Below, piece by piece: positions 1 to 7,554 of a DNA stretch of 35,114 bases (position 1 is the first letter of the stretch; every line of letters begins with the position of its first letter). This DNA is from JBCBUE01 sp039818285. GTDB lineage: Bacteria; Planctomycetota; Phycisphaerae; Phycisphaerales; Phycisphaeraceae. Made by a program: the position numbers and the translations under genes. The DNA is taken from NCBI GenBank assembly GCA_039818285.1, contig JBCBUE010000033.1:1-35114 (forward strand), written 5' to 3'. The notes beneath the pieces were generated by a model. That model was given only the letters and a program-made list of their open reading frames with translations, ran no database searches and was not told the origin of the DNA.

Positions 1-32
1 ATCATCGAGCCAGGCTAGCCTGGCTCGATGAT
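1..32. repeat. 32-bp perfect palindrome at the window edge
   Basis: The first 32 bases form a perfect inverted repeat with no spacer. The left arm ATCATCGAGCCAGG is followed by CTAG and then its exact reverse complement. It could be a terminator-like hairpin or an element end. It could also be an artefact, because perfect palindromes at contig edges often arise when a read folds back. There is no T-run on either side. Confidence 0.85.
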
Positions 33-61
33 GCAAAGACTCGCACAACAACTGGTACTGA

Positions 62-295
62 AACGGGTGTAGGCGCAAGCTTGGCTTCGAGTCGCCCGAC
101 GGTCTTAGCCAGGTCGTCATGCTCGTCAACATCACGACCTCGCCGATCGAAGCGAACCTAGCCGGTGTTTCGGGCCACGGCACGCGTTACACCCTGACCA
201 GCGGCATGGCTGACGGACCCGAGCAGACGGAGTTCCTCTCCGGCGAAACGATGGAGCTGCCCGGGCTATCGGTCACTGTGATCAAGGTGCAGTGA
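62..295 (+). pseudogene. C-terminal remnant of a probable glycoside hydrolase
   Basis: An open frame of 77 codons runs from just after an in-frame stop at 59-61 to TGA at 293-295. It contains GFESPDGLSQVVMLVNITT, then a stretch reading GTRYTLTSG, and ends LPGLSVTVIKVQ. Alternating short beta strands, the phrase 'VVMLVN' and a final 'LP.LSVTVIKV' strand are typical of the C-terminal beta-sandwich that follows the TIM barrel in many clan GH-A hydrolases; the family cannot be fixed from this piece. No start codon with a ribosome site and no catalytic domain are present. The gene is therefore cut at its 5' side, close to the palindrome at 1-32. The neighbouring transposase makes a rearrangement plausible. 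Confidence 0.5.
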
Positions 296-632
296 TTGGT
301 GAGCGGTGAGTAGTTCAACTTGCTCACGCGGTGGTATGTGGCTATTTCTCGCTTTGTCGTTTAGTCGAGATTGGCGTTGGCATTATTCAAACAGACCTGC
401 CTGATGTTGCGATTAAATCGCTCGATCTGGATCAATAGCGGCGAAGTGATGTGATCAGGATGATTGCAGATTATCAAGCTGGCGCCGTGGGAGAAGGTCA
501 AGGGCGCCATAGATTTACGATAATGGAATGAGTTCCGGCCCCCTGCCAGCGCGGTCCATTTCGATCGCCATCCCTCGGAATGCTCTAGACTTGCGCTCTC
601 TGGCCTGAGATCGGGGTTCATTTCGGGAGATC
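296..632. other. Gene-free stretch upstream of the transposase
   Basis: I see no convincing gene here. A minus-strand frame at 361-621 is open, but it has no recognisable motif and lies in DNA less G+C-rich than its surroundings. The stretch probably includes the left end of the insertion element, whose terminal inverted repeat I could not identify. A purine-rich GGGAGATC just before 633 can serve as the transposase ribosome site. Confidence 0.4.
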
Positions 633-1682
633 ATGGTGCGATTCGTTGATCCATTGATGTTGTTTGTCATCTGTGCGACTCGTTGGGACCAGGCCAAGCA
701 GATTCTCTACCTCAAGCGAGAGCTGGAGGTGCAGCGGGCTCGGCTGCCCAGACATATCAAGACCACGTCCGCGGAGCGAGCCATCCTGCTGCGGTTCGGC
801 AAGCCGGTCGGCAAGGCCATTGAGGGGTTGATCACGCTGGTTCATCTGTCCACGTTCCAGCGGTGGGTGCGGGAGGAAGAGAAGCAAGCCAACAAGCCGA
901 GACGTAAGCGAAGAACGCCCGAAGAGATCGCGGCGTTGATCGTTCGCATCGCTCGAGAGATCGGGGTGGGTTATGGCCGCATCGCGGGTGAGCTTCGCAA
1001 GCTGGGGATCCGGCGGGTGTGCAAGAGCACCGTTGCCAACATCCTCAAAGACCACGGCATTCAAGCGGCACCTTTGAGACCACGGTCCACGTGGAAAGAG
1101 TTCATCGAGCGTCACAAGGACACGCTGTATGCGTGCGACTTTTTCACCAAAGAGGTCTGGACGCCTTTGGGCAGAAGTAAGTTCGACATCCTGGCGATGA
1201 TCCACATCGGCAGCCGGAAGGTGACCATCTTGGGCATTACCGATCACGCCGGTGGGGCTTGGATGGCCCAACGGGCTCGTGAACTCGCTGAGTTCTTTAA
1301 GCAACAGGACCTGCCGCCGTTGATGCTGATGCATGACCGGGACCCACGGTTCACCGGCCGGACCTTCGATGGCCTGCTGCAGAGAATGGGTGTCCCGGCT
1401 CAGCCCTTGAGCCCTGCTTCACCGAACCTCAATGCTCATATGGAGCGATGGGTTCAGTCCATCAAGACCGAGTGCCTGGATCACTTCATCGTCTTTGGTG
1501 AGAAGCATCTTCGCTATCTCGTGGATGAGTACGTGGACTACTACAACACCGTCCGGCCCCACCAAGGTATCGGCAACGAAACGATCCCCAGGTTGAAGCT
1601 GGTCACCGATGAACCGCTGGGTGAGGTGGTGTGCGAAACACGGCTAGGCGGCCTGTTGAAGCATTACCGTCGCGCAGCGTAG
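633..1682 (+). CDS. IS-type DDE transposase (integrase core, rve superfamily)
   Basis: This 349-residue protein is a transposase of the retroviral-integrase fold. The N-terminal part (about 1-145) has helical, basic HTH-like segments (YGRIAGELRKLGI, then VCKSTVANILKDHG). The catalytic core follows: D169 in ACDFF, D235 in LMHDRDPRF and E271 in HMERWVQSIKTE. The D-to-E spacing is exactly 35 residues, as expected for a D,D-35-E enzyme. The C-terminus has the usual YYNTVRPHQGIG motif. The length suits this class and no frameshift is visible, so the protein may be active. It stands alone, between a truncated hydrolase remnant and gene-free DNA. Clear terminal inverted repeats were not found by eye, so the limits of the element and its exact IS family remain open. 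Confidence 0.9.
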   Translation: MVRFVDPLMLFVICATRWDQAKQILYLKRELEVQRARLPRHIKTTSAERAILLRFGKPVGKAIEGLITLVHLSTFQRWVREEEKQANKPRRKRRTPEEIAALIVRIAREIGVGYGRIAGELRKLGIRRVCKSTVANILKDHGIQAAPLRPRSTWKEFIERHKDTLYACDFFTKEVWTPLGRSKFDILAMIHIGSRKVTILGITDHAGGAWMAQRARELAEFFKQQDLPPLMLMHDRDPRFTGRTFDGLLQRMGVPAQPLSPASPNLNAHMERWVQSIKTECLDHFIVFGEKHLRYLVDEYVDYYNTVRPHQGIGNETIPRLKLVTDEPLGEVVCETRLGGLLKHYRRAA

Positions 1683-2082
1683 GCCTCAGAAGTCAAATTC
1701 ACTACCAGACTGAGCGCCGTGGCTTCGCTTTCTGCTGCGCAGAAACCAAAACCACGGCCAAGTCCAAGCGATCTTGGATGCCAAAGAACGAGATCTGGAC
1801 ATTAAAAATCAAGGCTTTTCGCCGAACGATCCTGTTGGACCACGCGATTCTGGTGAAAACCAAGCGTAAGGCAGCCCAGATTGCCGTCCATCAACATTTT
1901 GGAGTAGGCCCCGTTACCCTAGGTACTGTATATACCTTGGCAGGGTTTATCTCGCGGTTTCAAGGAGTCTACAATCCGCGTGGAGTGCCAGTAAATAAAT
2001 TCCGCCTTGATAGAATAGCCACGGTAACTTGCGGTCTAAACACTCATCAGCTTGGTTTGACCGAGCGATGCGATGCCGCTCA
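1683..2082. other. Gene-free stretch with a nested hairpin (1717-1757)
   Basis: No supported gene lies in these 400 bases. Open frames on both strands lack motifs. At 1717-1757 there is a nested hairpin: outer arms CCGTGG (1717-1722) and CCACGG (1752-1757), inner arms TTTCTG (1729-1734) and CAGAAA (1740-1745). It lies 35 bp after the transposase stop and could end its transcript or belong to the element's right end, but no T-run follows. The remainder is lower in G+C than the hydrolase gene that follows. Confidence 0.4.
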
Positions 2083-3144
2083 TCATCTATCAGCCCGCAG
2101 TTTTTCGCCGAGCGCGAGGATGATGGGTGCAAAGCTGTGGCCGTCGTCGTCGACGGGTTGCTTGTCTTCGAGGTAAGCGATGGGGGTGCCTTTGCGGGGG
2201 CCTTCGCCGGGGCAGAGGCAGCCGGGGCAGCAGAGGTGGGTTTGGAAGTCCTCGCCGATGCCGTGGTCGATCAGGCCGTCGAGGCCGCGGTCGAAAGCGG
2301 GGCCATAGCGGTCGGGGTCGAGCAGGCCCAGCCGCATCCCGACGCCGTACCCGTAGAGGATCAGCCCGGTGGCGGAGGATTCTTCCCAGGCGTGGGTATC
2401 GGGCACTTCCTGTCGCCAGAGGCCGCGTTCGGACTGGTGGGGCAGCAAGGCGTCGGAAAGCTCGACGAACATACGCTGCGCTTCTGGCAGGTGTGGTGAA
2501 TCGGCGGGCAGGTGCTGGACCAGCTCGGTGAGCGCGATATGGCCCCAGCCGTTGCCGCGGCCCCAGTGGTCGGTGCTGAGCCGTCCCGGGCCGACGAAGC
2601 CGCGGCACTGGTGCAGCAGCCCGTTGTGGGGGTTGCGGAAGACGCGGTAGTGCTCGAACGCTTGTTTGGCTGACTCGTCGATGTAACGCGGTTCGTTGAG
2701 GGCGAGGCCCGCGAACAGGAGGTACGGCGTGACGGCCATCGCAACATCGATCCAGACCTGCTCCCGCTTGGGGCAGTGGGGCATGCTCATGAGCCCGTCG
2801 CGATCGCGGACGGCGAGCATCATCTCCTCGGCGTAGTGTTGCACATACCGCTTGGTCATTTCATCGGTCATGTGGCCACGATAGAGCATGTAAGCCCGCG
2901 GGATCCCGCCGATGCGGTAGCTGGGGAAGTTGTACGGGGGGTGATCGATCTGGTCGGGGAAGCGTGCCAGGATGGCGCGGCAGCGGTCGAGTAACGCCCC
3001 GCCGTCCTCAGCGAGCTCGGCGATGCGACAGAGGCCATAGATCGCCAGCAGCCCGTAGTAGTGCTTGACCTCCGTGATAGATTCGTAGCGGTCGTAGAGG
3101 GCGACCGAAAGGTCGGTGGGCGAAAGTGCGCCGGTGGTGGGCAT
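2083..3144 (-). CDS. Unsaturated uronyl hydrolase, GH105/GH88-like
   Basis: The family removes the 4,5-unsaturated uronic acid that polysaccharide lyases leave at the non-reducing end of oligosaccharides. This 353-residue protein has the expected (alpha/alpha)6-barrel signatures: the aspartate-bearing helix QVWIDVAMAVTPYLL (D133), NPHNGLLHQ, and DHWGRGNGWGH (from D192), which is diagnostic for the RhiN/YteR group. The length fits GH105. The start ATG at 3144 was chosen because AGGAGT lies 8 bases upstream; 13 more codons are open further upstream without a ribosome site. No signal peptide is seen, so it probably acts inside the cell. It follows kduD by 23 bp in the same operon, which fits release of an unsaturated uronate that enters the KDG route. 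Whether it prefers glucuronyl or galacturonyl cannot be read from the sequence. Confidence 0.85.
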   Translation of the reverse strand: MPTTGALSPTDLSVALYDRYESITEVKHYYGLLAIYGLCRIAELAEDGGALLDRCRAILARFPDQIDHPPYNFPSYRIGGIPRAYMLYRGHMTDEMTKRYVQHYAEEMMLAVRDRDGLMSMPHCPKREQVWIDVAMAVTPYLLFAGLALNEPRYIDESAKQAFEHYRVFRNPHNGLLHQCRGFVGPGRLSTDHWGRGNGWGHIALTELVQHLPADSPHLPEAQRMFVELSDALLPHQSERGLWRQEVPDTHAWEESSATGLILYGYGVGMRLGLLDPDRYGPAFDRGLDGLIDHGIGEDFQTHLCCPGCLCPGEGPRKGTPIAYLEDKQPVDDDGHSFAPIILALGEKLRADR

Positions 3145-3167
3145 TAGAAGGACTCCTGTGATTCGGG

Positions 3168-3950
3168 TCAGCGGGCCATCCAACCGCCGTCCACGGCGAG
3201 GGTGGTCCCGTGGACGTAGTCGGACGCGGAGGAGGCGAGGAAGACGGTGGCCCCTTGGAGGTCCTCCGGCTGGCCCCAGCGTGCGGCGGGGATGCGTTCG
3301 AGGATCTGCCGGCTGCGGATCGGGTCGTCCTGCAGGGCTTGGGTGTTGTCGGTGGCGAAGTAGCCGGGCGCGATGGCGTTGACGTTGATGCGTTTGGCGG
3401 CCAATTCGTTGGCCATCAGGCGTGTCAAACCTTGCACGCCGTGCTTTGAGGCGGTGTAGCTCGGGACGCGGATGCCGCCTTGGTAACTCAGCAGCGAGGC
3501 GATGTGGATCACCTTGCCAGCGGAACCGTCTGCCTCATCGGGTGCCGTCTCCACCATGTGCTTCACGGCGGCCTGGCTGAGCAGGAACAGGCTCTTGAGG
3601 TTGACGTCCATCACCGCGTCCCAGTCGGCCACGGTGAAGTCCAGGAAGTCACTGCGTCGGATGATGCCGGCGTTGTTGATCAGGATGTCGATGCGTGGGG
3701 CGTGATCCAGTGCCGAAGTCAGCAGCTTCGGCACGCTGGACGGATCGCCTAGGTCGCCGCGTGCCTCGAAGAACCGCCGGCCCGCTGCCTCGACGTCGGC
3801 CCGTGTTTCGTTAGCGGGCTTGCGGTGCACCGCGCCGACCACGTCTGCGCCGGCCCCGGCGAGCCCGGCCGCGATGCCCCGGCCCAGCCCGGTGGCGGCC
3901 CCCGTGACCAAAGCCGTCTTGCCTTCGAGAGAAAAGCTCTTCGAAATCAT
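3168..3950 (-). CDS. kduD: 2-dehydro-3-deoxy-D-gluconate 5-dehydrogenase (KduD-like SDR)
   Basis: KduD reduces 5-keto-4-deoxyuronate isomer (DKII) to 2-keto-3-deoxygluconate with NAD(P)H. This 260-residue SDR has the full classical set: nucleotide motif TGAATGLG from T16, NNAG at 92-95, catalytic S152, Y165 and K169 in YTASK. The long stretches QGGIRVPSYTASK, NVNAIAPGY and FLASSASDYVHG followed by VDGGWMAR match the KduD subgroup rather than SDRs at large. It is the first gene of the kduD-GH105 pair, with a 22-bp near-palindrome just upstream at 3992-4013 as a candidate operator. KduI, the isomerase normally one step before it, is absent from the window. A general gluconate 5-dehydrogenase is the main alternative. 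Confidence 0.85.
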   Translation of the reverse strand: MISKSFSLEGKTALVTGAATGLGRGIAAGLAGAGADVVGAVHRKPANETRADVEAAGRRFFEARGDLGDPSSVPKLLTSALDHAPRIDILINNAGIIRRSDFLDFTVADWDAVMDVNLKSLFLLSQAAVKHMVETAPDEADGSAGKVIHIASLLSYQGGIRVPSYTASKHGVQGLTRLMANELAAKRINVNAIAPGYFATDNTQALQDDPIRSRQILERIPAARWGQPEDLQGATVFLASSASDYVHGTTLAVDGGWMAR

Positions 3951-3991
3951 TCACTCAAGGCTATCTCGGGCGGGTCGTCTGGCCATGGCTT

Positions 3992-4013
3992 AATCGTGTA
4001 AATTTGCACGATT
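3992..4013. promoter_or_regulatory. Candidate operator upstream of kduD
   Basis: A 22-bp near-perfect palindrome, AATCGTGT then AAATTT then GCACGATT, differs from its own reverse complement at one base pair. It lies about 40 bp upstream of the kduD start and just past the end of the AraC-family gene, where an operator would be expected. Its half site ATTTGCAC recurs at 21712 in front of the LacI-family gene, so LacI is one candidate binder. The function is inferred from position and symmetry only. Confidence 0.5.
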
Positions 4014-4037
4014 TGACTAACCGGAAACAAGCGTGGG

Positions 4038-4883
4038 CTACGCCGGGGGCGGTGGCAAGTGGTCCGAGGGGGGCGTCCCGGTGAGGCGTTTGAAGAGCCG
4101 GGAGAAGTAGTAGACGTCGTTGAATTCGAGCTCCCGGGCGACGCCGCTTACGGAGTATTGGCCGCTGGCTAGCAGGTCTCGGGCGAGGCGGATGCGTAGC
4201 CGGTTCTGGTAGCGGGTGGCCGAGCAGCCGGTGACTTCGCGGAACAACGCCCGGAAGCGGGACTCGCTCAGGCCCGCACGTTGGGCGAGGAGCCGGATCG
4301 GCTCGACGTGGCCGACCTGATCGTGCATGCGTTCGACGCAGCGGTCGATCGCCTCGGCATGCGGGGTCTTGCGGGCCTGTCGGGCTGAGGCGCTAACGAA
4401 CTGCTGGAGCAGCAGCCCGACCAGCCCGCTGCAGCCCATGGCCCAGCCTGGCTCGCGGGCCACCCAGAGGCGTTCGAGCTGCTGGAGCAGGCCGCGGACC
4501 TCGGTGGCGTTGGCGAGGGTGACCTGACGGGGCAGGGCGTCCCGACGGGCCTCGGCGGCGGGGCCGAGCGGCTCGAGGTGGAAGCCCACGGCGTAGAACG
4601 ACCACGGGCTGGCGGTGTCGGCACGGGCGGTGCGGGGCGAGCCGGGCGGAAACCACATCAGCGTCCCGCGACCCGCCCGCCAGCTGCGATCGCCGCAGGT
4701 GTAATGGGCATGGCCCGAGACCGCGAAGGCCAGCACGTCCCACGCCGAATGCCCCGCCTGGTCGAGCGTCCAGCCGTAAGCCTTGCGGCGGTGGGTCAGG
4801 AAGGTGAGGCGCTGCACCGCGGCATCGAACGCGCTGGGTCCGTCCCCGGCGTCTGTGGCCTCGGACTTGCCTCGCACTTCCAT
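4038..4883 (-). CDS. AraC-family transcriptional regulator
   Basis: This 281-residue protein has the usual AraC layout. The N-terminal half (about 25-165) looks like a cupin-type sugar-sensing domain, with WFPPGSPRTAR and WSFYAVGFHLEPLGP. The C-terminal 100 residues hold two helix-turn-helix units: RLLAQRAGLSESRFRALFRE, and SVSGVARELEFNDVYYFSRL followed by FKRLTGTPPSDHL. It is divergent from the RraA-MDR-SDR-lyase operon and lies upstream of kduD-GH105 on the same strand, so it can control both sides. The inducer is probably a lyase or hydrolase product; this is inference. The start is the only methionine available near the domain boundary, with GAGGG very close to it. Confidence 0.88.
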   Translation of the reverse strand: MEVRGKSEATDAGDGPSAFDAAVQRLTFLTHRRKAYGWTLDQAGHSAWDVLAFAVSGHAHYTCGDRSWRAGRGTLMWFPPGSPRTARADTASPWSFYAVGFHLEPLGPAAEARRDALPRQVTLANATEVRGLLQQLERLWVAREPGWAMGCSGLVGLLLQQFVSASARQARKTPHAEAIDRCVERMHDQVGHVEPIRLLAQRAGLSESRFRALFREVTGCSATRYQNRLRIRLARDLLASGQYSVSGVARELEFNDVYYFSRLFKRLTGTPPSDHLPPPPA

Positions 4884-4993
4884 CCCTCGAGCCTATCAAC
4901 AGTAAGCAGAATGCACAAACAAAAACGATCCGGTCATGGCACTAGGTGGGTGCGGCTGTAGTTTGCTTCGGTAGTCCCCAGGAAACCAATCGC
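4884..4993. promoter_or_regulatory. Divergent promoter region between the AraC gene and the rraA-like gene
   Basis: These 110 bp separate two divergent transcription units and must hold both promoters. The AT-richer centre (around 4895-4935) is where AraC-type sites would be expected, but I could not define a clear repeat pair. AGGAA at about 4980-4984, nine bases before ATG 4994, decides the start of the downstream gene. Confidence 0.4.
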
Positions 4994-5689
4994 ATGCCGT
5001 ATCAGCCCCCAACCGCCCCCGAGGTCAAGCCGCTGCCGATCGACGACGCCACGCTGGCCCAGCGTTACGAGGCGCTCTACACCGGAGCGGTGAACGACAT
5101 CCTGCGCGAGATGGACCTGCTGTATCAGACGCTGCCAACTGGGGTGTTGCCGCTCGAGCGTGACATGAAGGTGGCGGGGATTGTGTTCACGATCAAGGGG
5201 ATGAAGTCGCTGACCGTGGAGGGGGAGATGGAGCAGCGGGCGGCGATGCTCGAGGCGCTGCCGAGCCAGAGCGTGGTGGTGTGGGACACCGGCGAGGACG
5301 ACCTCTCGGCGCAGTGGGGCGAGGTGATGACCAAGGCGGCGATCCGAGCGGGCTGCCGGGGGGCGATCATCGATGGCGGGGTGCGGGACACACAGCTGGT
5401 GCTGGACCAAGGATTCCCGGTGTGGTGCAAGTATCGGACATCTAACGCGATGCTCGGGCGGTTCCGGATGGTGGGGTATCAGATGCCGATCCGGATCGGG
5501 GAGGTGACGATCAACCCGGGGGACGTCGTATTCGCGGATATCGACGGGGCGGTGATCGTGCCGCGGGGTCTGGCCGTCGAGGTGTTGGAGCGTGCGGAGA
5601 AGATGAAGGCCGACGAGCAGGAGTACAAGCGGTGGATCGATGAGGGGATGTCGCCGACGGAGGTGGTGGAGCGGGGGGGGGCGTTTTGA
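4994..5689 (+). CDS. RraA-like family protein (possible aldolase/decarboxylase)
   Basis: This 231-residue protein belongs to the RraA/HMG-aldolase-like fold. The hallmarks are QWGEVMTKAA (GE at 109-110) and a metal/substrate loop IDGGVRDTQ with R131 and D132, followed by GDVVFADIDGAVIVPRG. Members are either the RNase E inhibitor RraA or class II 4-hydroxy-4-methyl-2-oxoglutarate/oxaloacetate aldolases. The longer form with N- and C-terminal extensions, in a sugar operon, favours a role on a keto-acid or sugar-acid intermediate over RNase regulation. The start at 4994 is set by AGGAA nine bases upstream. Its TGA overlaps the next gene's ATG by one base (TGATG), so the two are translationally coupled. 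The exact substrate is unknown. Confidence 0.8.
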   Translation: MPYQPPTAPEVKPLPIDDATLAQRYEALYTGAVNDILREMDLLYQTLPTGVLPLERDMKVAGIVFTIKGMKSLTVEGEMEQRAAMLEALPSQSVVVWDTGEDDLSAQWGEVMTKAAIRAGCRGAIIDGGVRDTQLVLDQGFPVWCKYRTSNAMLGRFRMVGYQMPIRIGEVTINPGDVVFADIDGAVIVPRGLAVEVLERAEKMKADEQEYKRWIDEGMSPTEVVERGGAF

Positions 5690-6729
5690 TGCGAGCGGCG
5701 GTGACGAGCAAGTGGGGGAAGCTGGAGGTGGTAGATCGGCCGGTGCCCGAGCCGGGGGTGGGTCAGGTGCGTATCCGCACGACGCTGGCGGGTGTATGTG
5801 GCTCGGACGTGCACATCTTTCAGGGGCACCACCCGACGGCGGTGTGCCCGGTGGTGCAGGGACACGAGTTTGTGGGGACGGTGGAAGCGGTGGGGCCGGA
5901 TACGGCGTTATCGGTGGAGCGGGGCGCGCGGGTAGTAGTCGAGCCGTTGATCAGCTGCGGCAAGTGTGAGGCGTGTCGGCGGGGGCATTTTCATGTGTGC
6001 CGTCACCTGAAGCTTCTGGGGATCCACGCAGACGGGGCGTTTGGCGAGTATTTCCTTGCCCCGGCGGAGAAGTTGATCGCGGTGCCCGAGGGGTTGAGCG
6101 ACCGAGCGGCGGTGCTCGCCGAGCCGTTCGCGGTGGGGGTGCACGTGTGCGAGCGGGCAAGGCTAGAGCTGGCGACCCGTGTGTTGGTCGTGGGGGCGGG
6201 ACCGATCGGTCTGGTGGTGGGGATGGTGGCGCGGGCGTGCGGGGCGCGGGTGGCGGTGAGCGAGGTGAGCGACGAGCGCCTCGAGCTCGCTGCATCGTTT
6301 GGTTTTGCAACGATTGATGCGAAAGGGAGTCCGGGAGCGGACGCGGCGGCGGAGGCCGAGGCGTTTACAGACGGGGACGGCTTCGATACGACGTTCGAGG
6401 TTTCGGGCAGCGCCCCGGGGCTGGGCCTGGCGATGGAGGCCACGCGGGTCCGGGGGGCGGTGGTGCAGGTCGGGTTCTTCAGCGAACCGCCGAAGGTCGA
6501 CCTGTTCAAGCTTACCCTCAAAGAACTGGCGTACGCCGGCAGCCGGGTGTACACCAACGAAGACTTCCGGCGGACGCTCCGCCTGCTGGAGGACCTCACC
6601 GCCTCGGGCGTGTTGGAGCCTGACCGCCTGATCAGCGAACAGACCGGTCTGGACGGCATCGGCTCGGCCATGGACCGGATGATGAAAGGCGCGGTGCTGG
6701 GCAAGATTGTGGTGGACCCGTCGACGTAG
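5689..6729 (+). CDS. Zinc-dependent medium-chain alcohol/polyol dehydrogenase
   Basis: This 346-residue protein is a medium-chain dehydrogenase/reductase of the sorbitol/threonine dehydrogenase type. Catalytic zinc ligands are C37 in GVCGSD and H59-E60 in GHEFVG. A structural zinc lobe is present with C90, C93, C96 and C104. The Rossmann motif VVGAGPIGLVVG comes in the middle, and a glutamate lies in LAEPFAVGVHV. Such enzymes oxidise a secondary alcohol of a polyol, sugar acid or related compound with NAD(P). It begins in the TGATG overlap with the RraA-like gene and precedes an SDR and a lyase in the same operon, suggesting oxidation of a sugar acid released from the polymer. The substrate cannot be named from sequence. 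Confidence 0.85.
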   Translation: MRAAVTSKWGKLEVVDRPVPEPGVGQVRIRTTLAGVCGSDVHIFQGHHPTAVCPVVQGHEFVGTVEAVGPDTALSVERGARVVVEPLISCGKCEACRRGHFHVCRHLKLLGIHADGAFGEYFLAPAEKLIAVPEGLSDRAAVLAEPFAVGVHVCERARLELATRVLVVGAGPIGLVVGMVARACGARVAVSEVSDERLELAASFGFATIDAKGSPGADAAAEAEAFTDGDGFDTTFEVSGSAPGLGLAMEATRVRGAVVQVGFFSEPPKVDLFKLTLKELAYAGSRVYTNEDFRRTLRLLEDLTASGVLEPDRLISEQTGLDGIGSAMDRMMKGAVLGKIVVDPST

Positions 6730-6794
6730 CGATCGCCCCGAAGAAGCACTCCGGATTACCTTTGCCCCCGAAGAACAAGAAGACGAGGACTCTT

Positions 6795-7505
6795 ATGTAT
6801 CGATTAGACGGACAGCGTGTTTTAGTGACCGGGGTGACCGGCGGGATCGGCCGGGCGGTGGCCGAGACGCTCAAGTCCGCAGGGGCGGAGTTGGTGATCA
6901 GCGGGCGGGATAAGACGAAGCTGGCGGCCGGTGCCGAGGCGCTCGGCGGGGTGCCGGCGGTGTCGGCGGACCTGACCGATGAGGCCCAGGTCGCGTCGCT
7001 GATGGACGAGGCCGGTGCAGCGCTCGGCGGGATCGACACGCTGGTCAACGTGCCGGGGCTGAGCATCCCCGCGCCGATCGCCGAGATGGCGTTGGAGGAT
7101 TTTGCGAAGGTGATGGACGCGAACGTGACCAGCGTGTTCCTGGCATCCAAGCACTTCGTGCAAGCCGCGGACCCCGATAAGGGCGGCCTGATTATTAGCG
7201 TGAGCTCGGTGGCGGGGAAGAACGCGAATCCCAACGCCCCGGTGTATTGCGCGGCAAAGGCGGCGATGAACATGCTCAGCTCGGGCTTGGCGATGCAGGT
7301 CAAGAAGGCGAACGTGAAGGTGAGCGTGGTGAGCCCGGGGGCGGTGACCACGCCGGGGTTCTGGGGCGACCGGCCGGTGCCGCACGAGAAGTTCCTCAAG
7401 CCCGAGGAGGTCGCGGAGGTGGTGGCGTTTGTGGCGAACCTGCCGGCGAACGTGGTGCTGCACGACGTGGTGTTCGAACCGTGGGCGATGTACCGCAGCA
7501 AATAG
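6795..7505 (+). CDS. SDR-family oxidoreductase with atypical NVPG motif
   Basis: This 236-residue classical SDR has the nucleotide loop TGVTGGIG at 12-19 and the catalytic set S138, Y151 and K155 (YCAAK). The usual NNAG motif on strand beta-4 is changed to NVPG at 85-88: the first asparagine is kept, the second asparagine and the alanine are replaced. The first asparagine of the catalytic tetrad around helix alpha-4 (DANVTS) is still present, so activity is likely. ATG 6795 is preferred because GAGG lies about seven bases upstream; eleven further codons are open upstream. The gene is 65 bp after the MDR gene and 49 bp before the lyase. Within this operon it may reduce a keto sugar such as a 4-deoxy-uronate, but that is inference. 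Confidence 0.8.
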   Translation: MYRLDGQRVLVTGVTGGIGRAVAETLKSAGAELVISGRDKTKLAAGAEALGGVPAVSADLTDEAQVASLMDEAGAALGGIDTLVNVPGLSIPAPIAEMALEDFAKVMDANVTSVFLASKHFVQAADPDKGGLIISVSSVAGKNANPNAPVYCAAKAAMNMLSSGLAMQVKKANVKVSVVSPGAVTTPGFWGDRPVPHEKFLKPEEVAEVVAFVANLPANVVLHDVVFEPWAMYRSK

Positions 7506-7554
7506 TGTTTCTGAATCGATTTTTTTGTGTCTGTGGTTAGACGGAGCTGATGTA

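Noticed and set aside
361..621. 86-codon open frame on the minus strand upstream of the transposase
   Set aside because: No family motif, no ribosome site, and composition unlike neighbouring genes; treated as noncoding.
1631..2176. 181-codon open frame overlapping the transposase end
   Set aside because: Overlaps the real transposase in another frame and shows no domain pattern afterwards.
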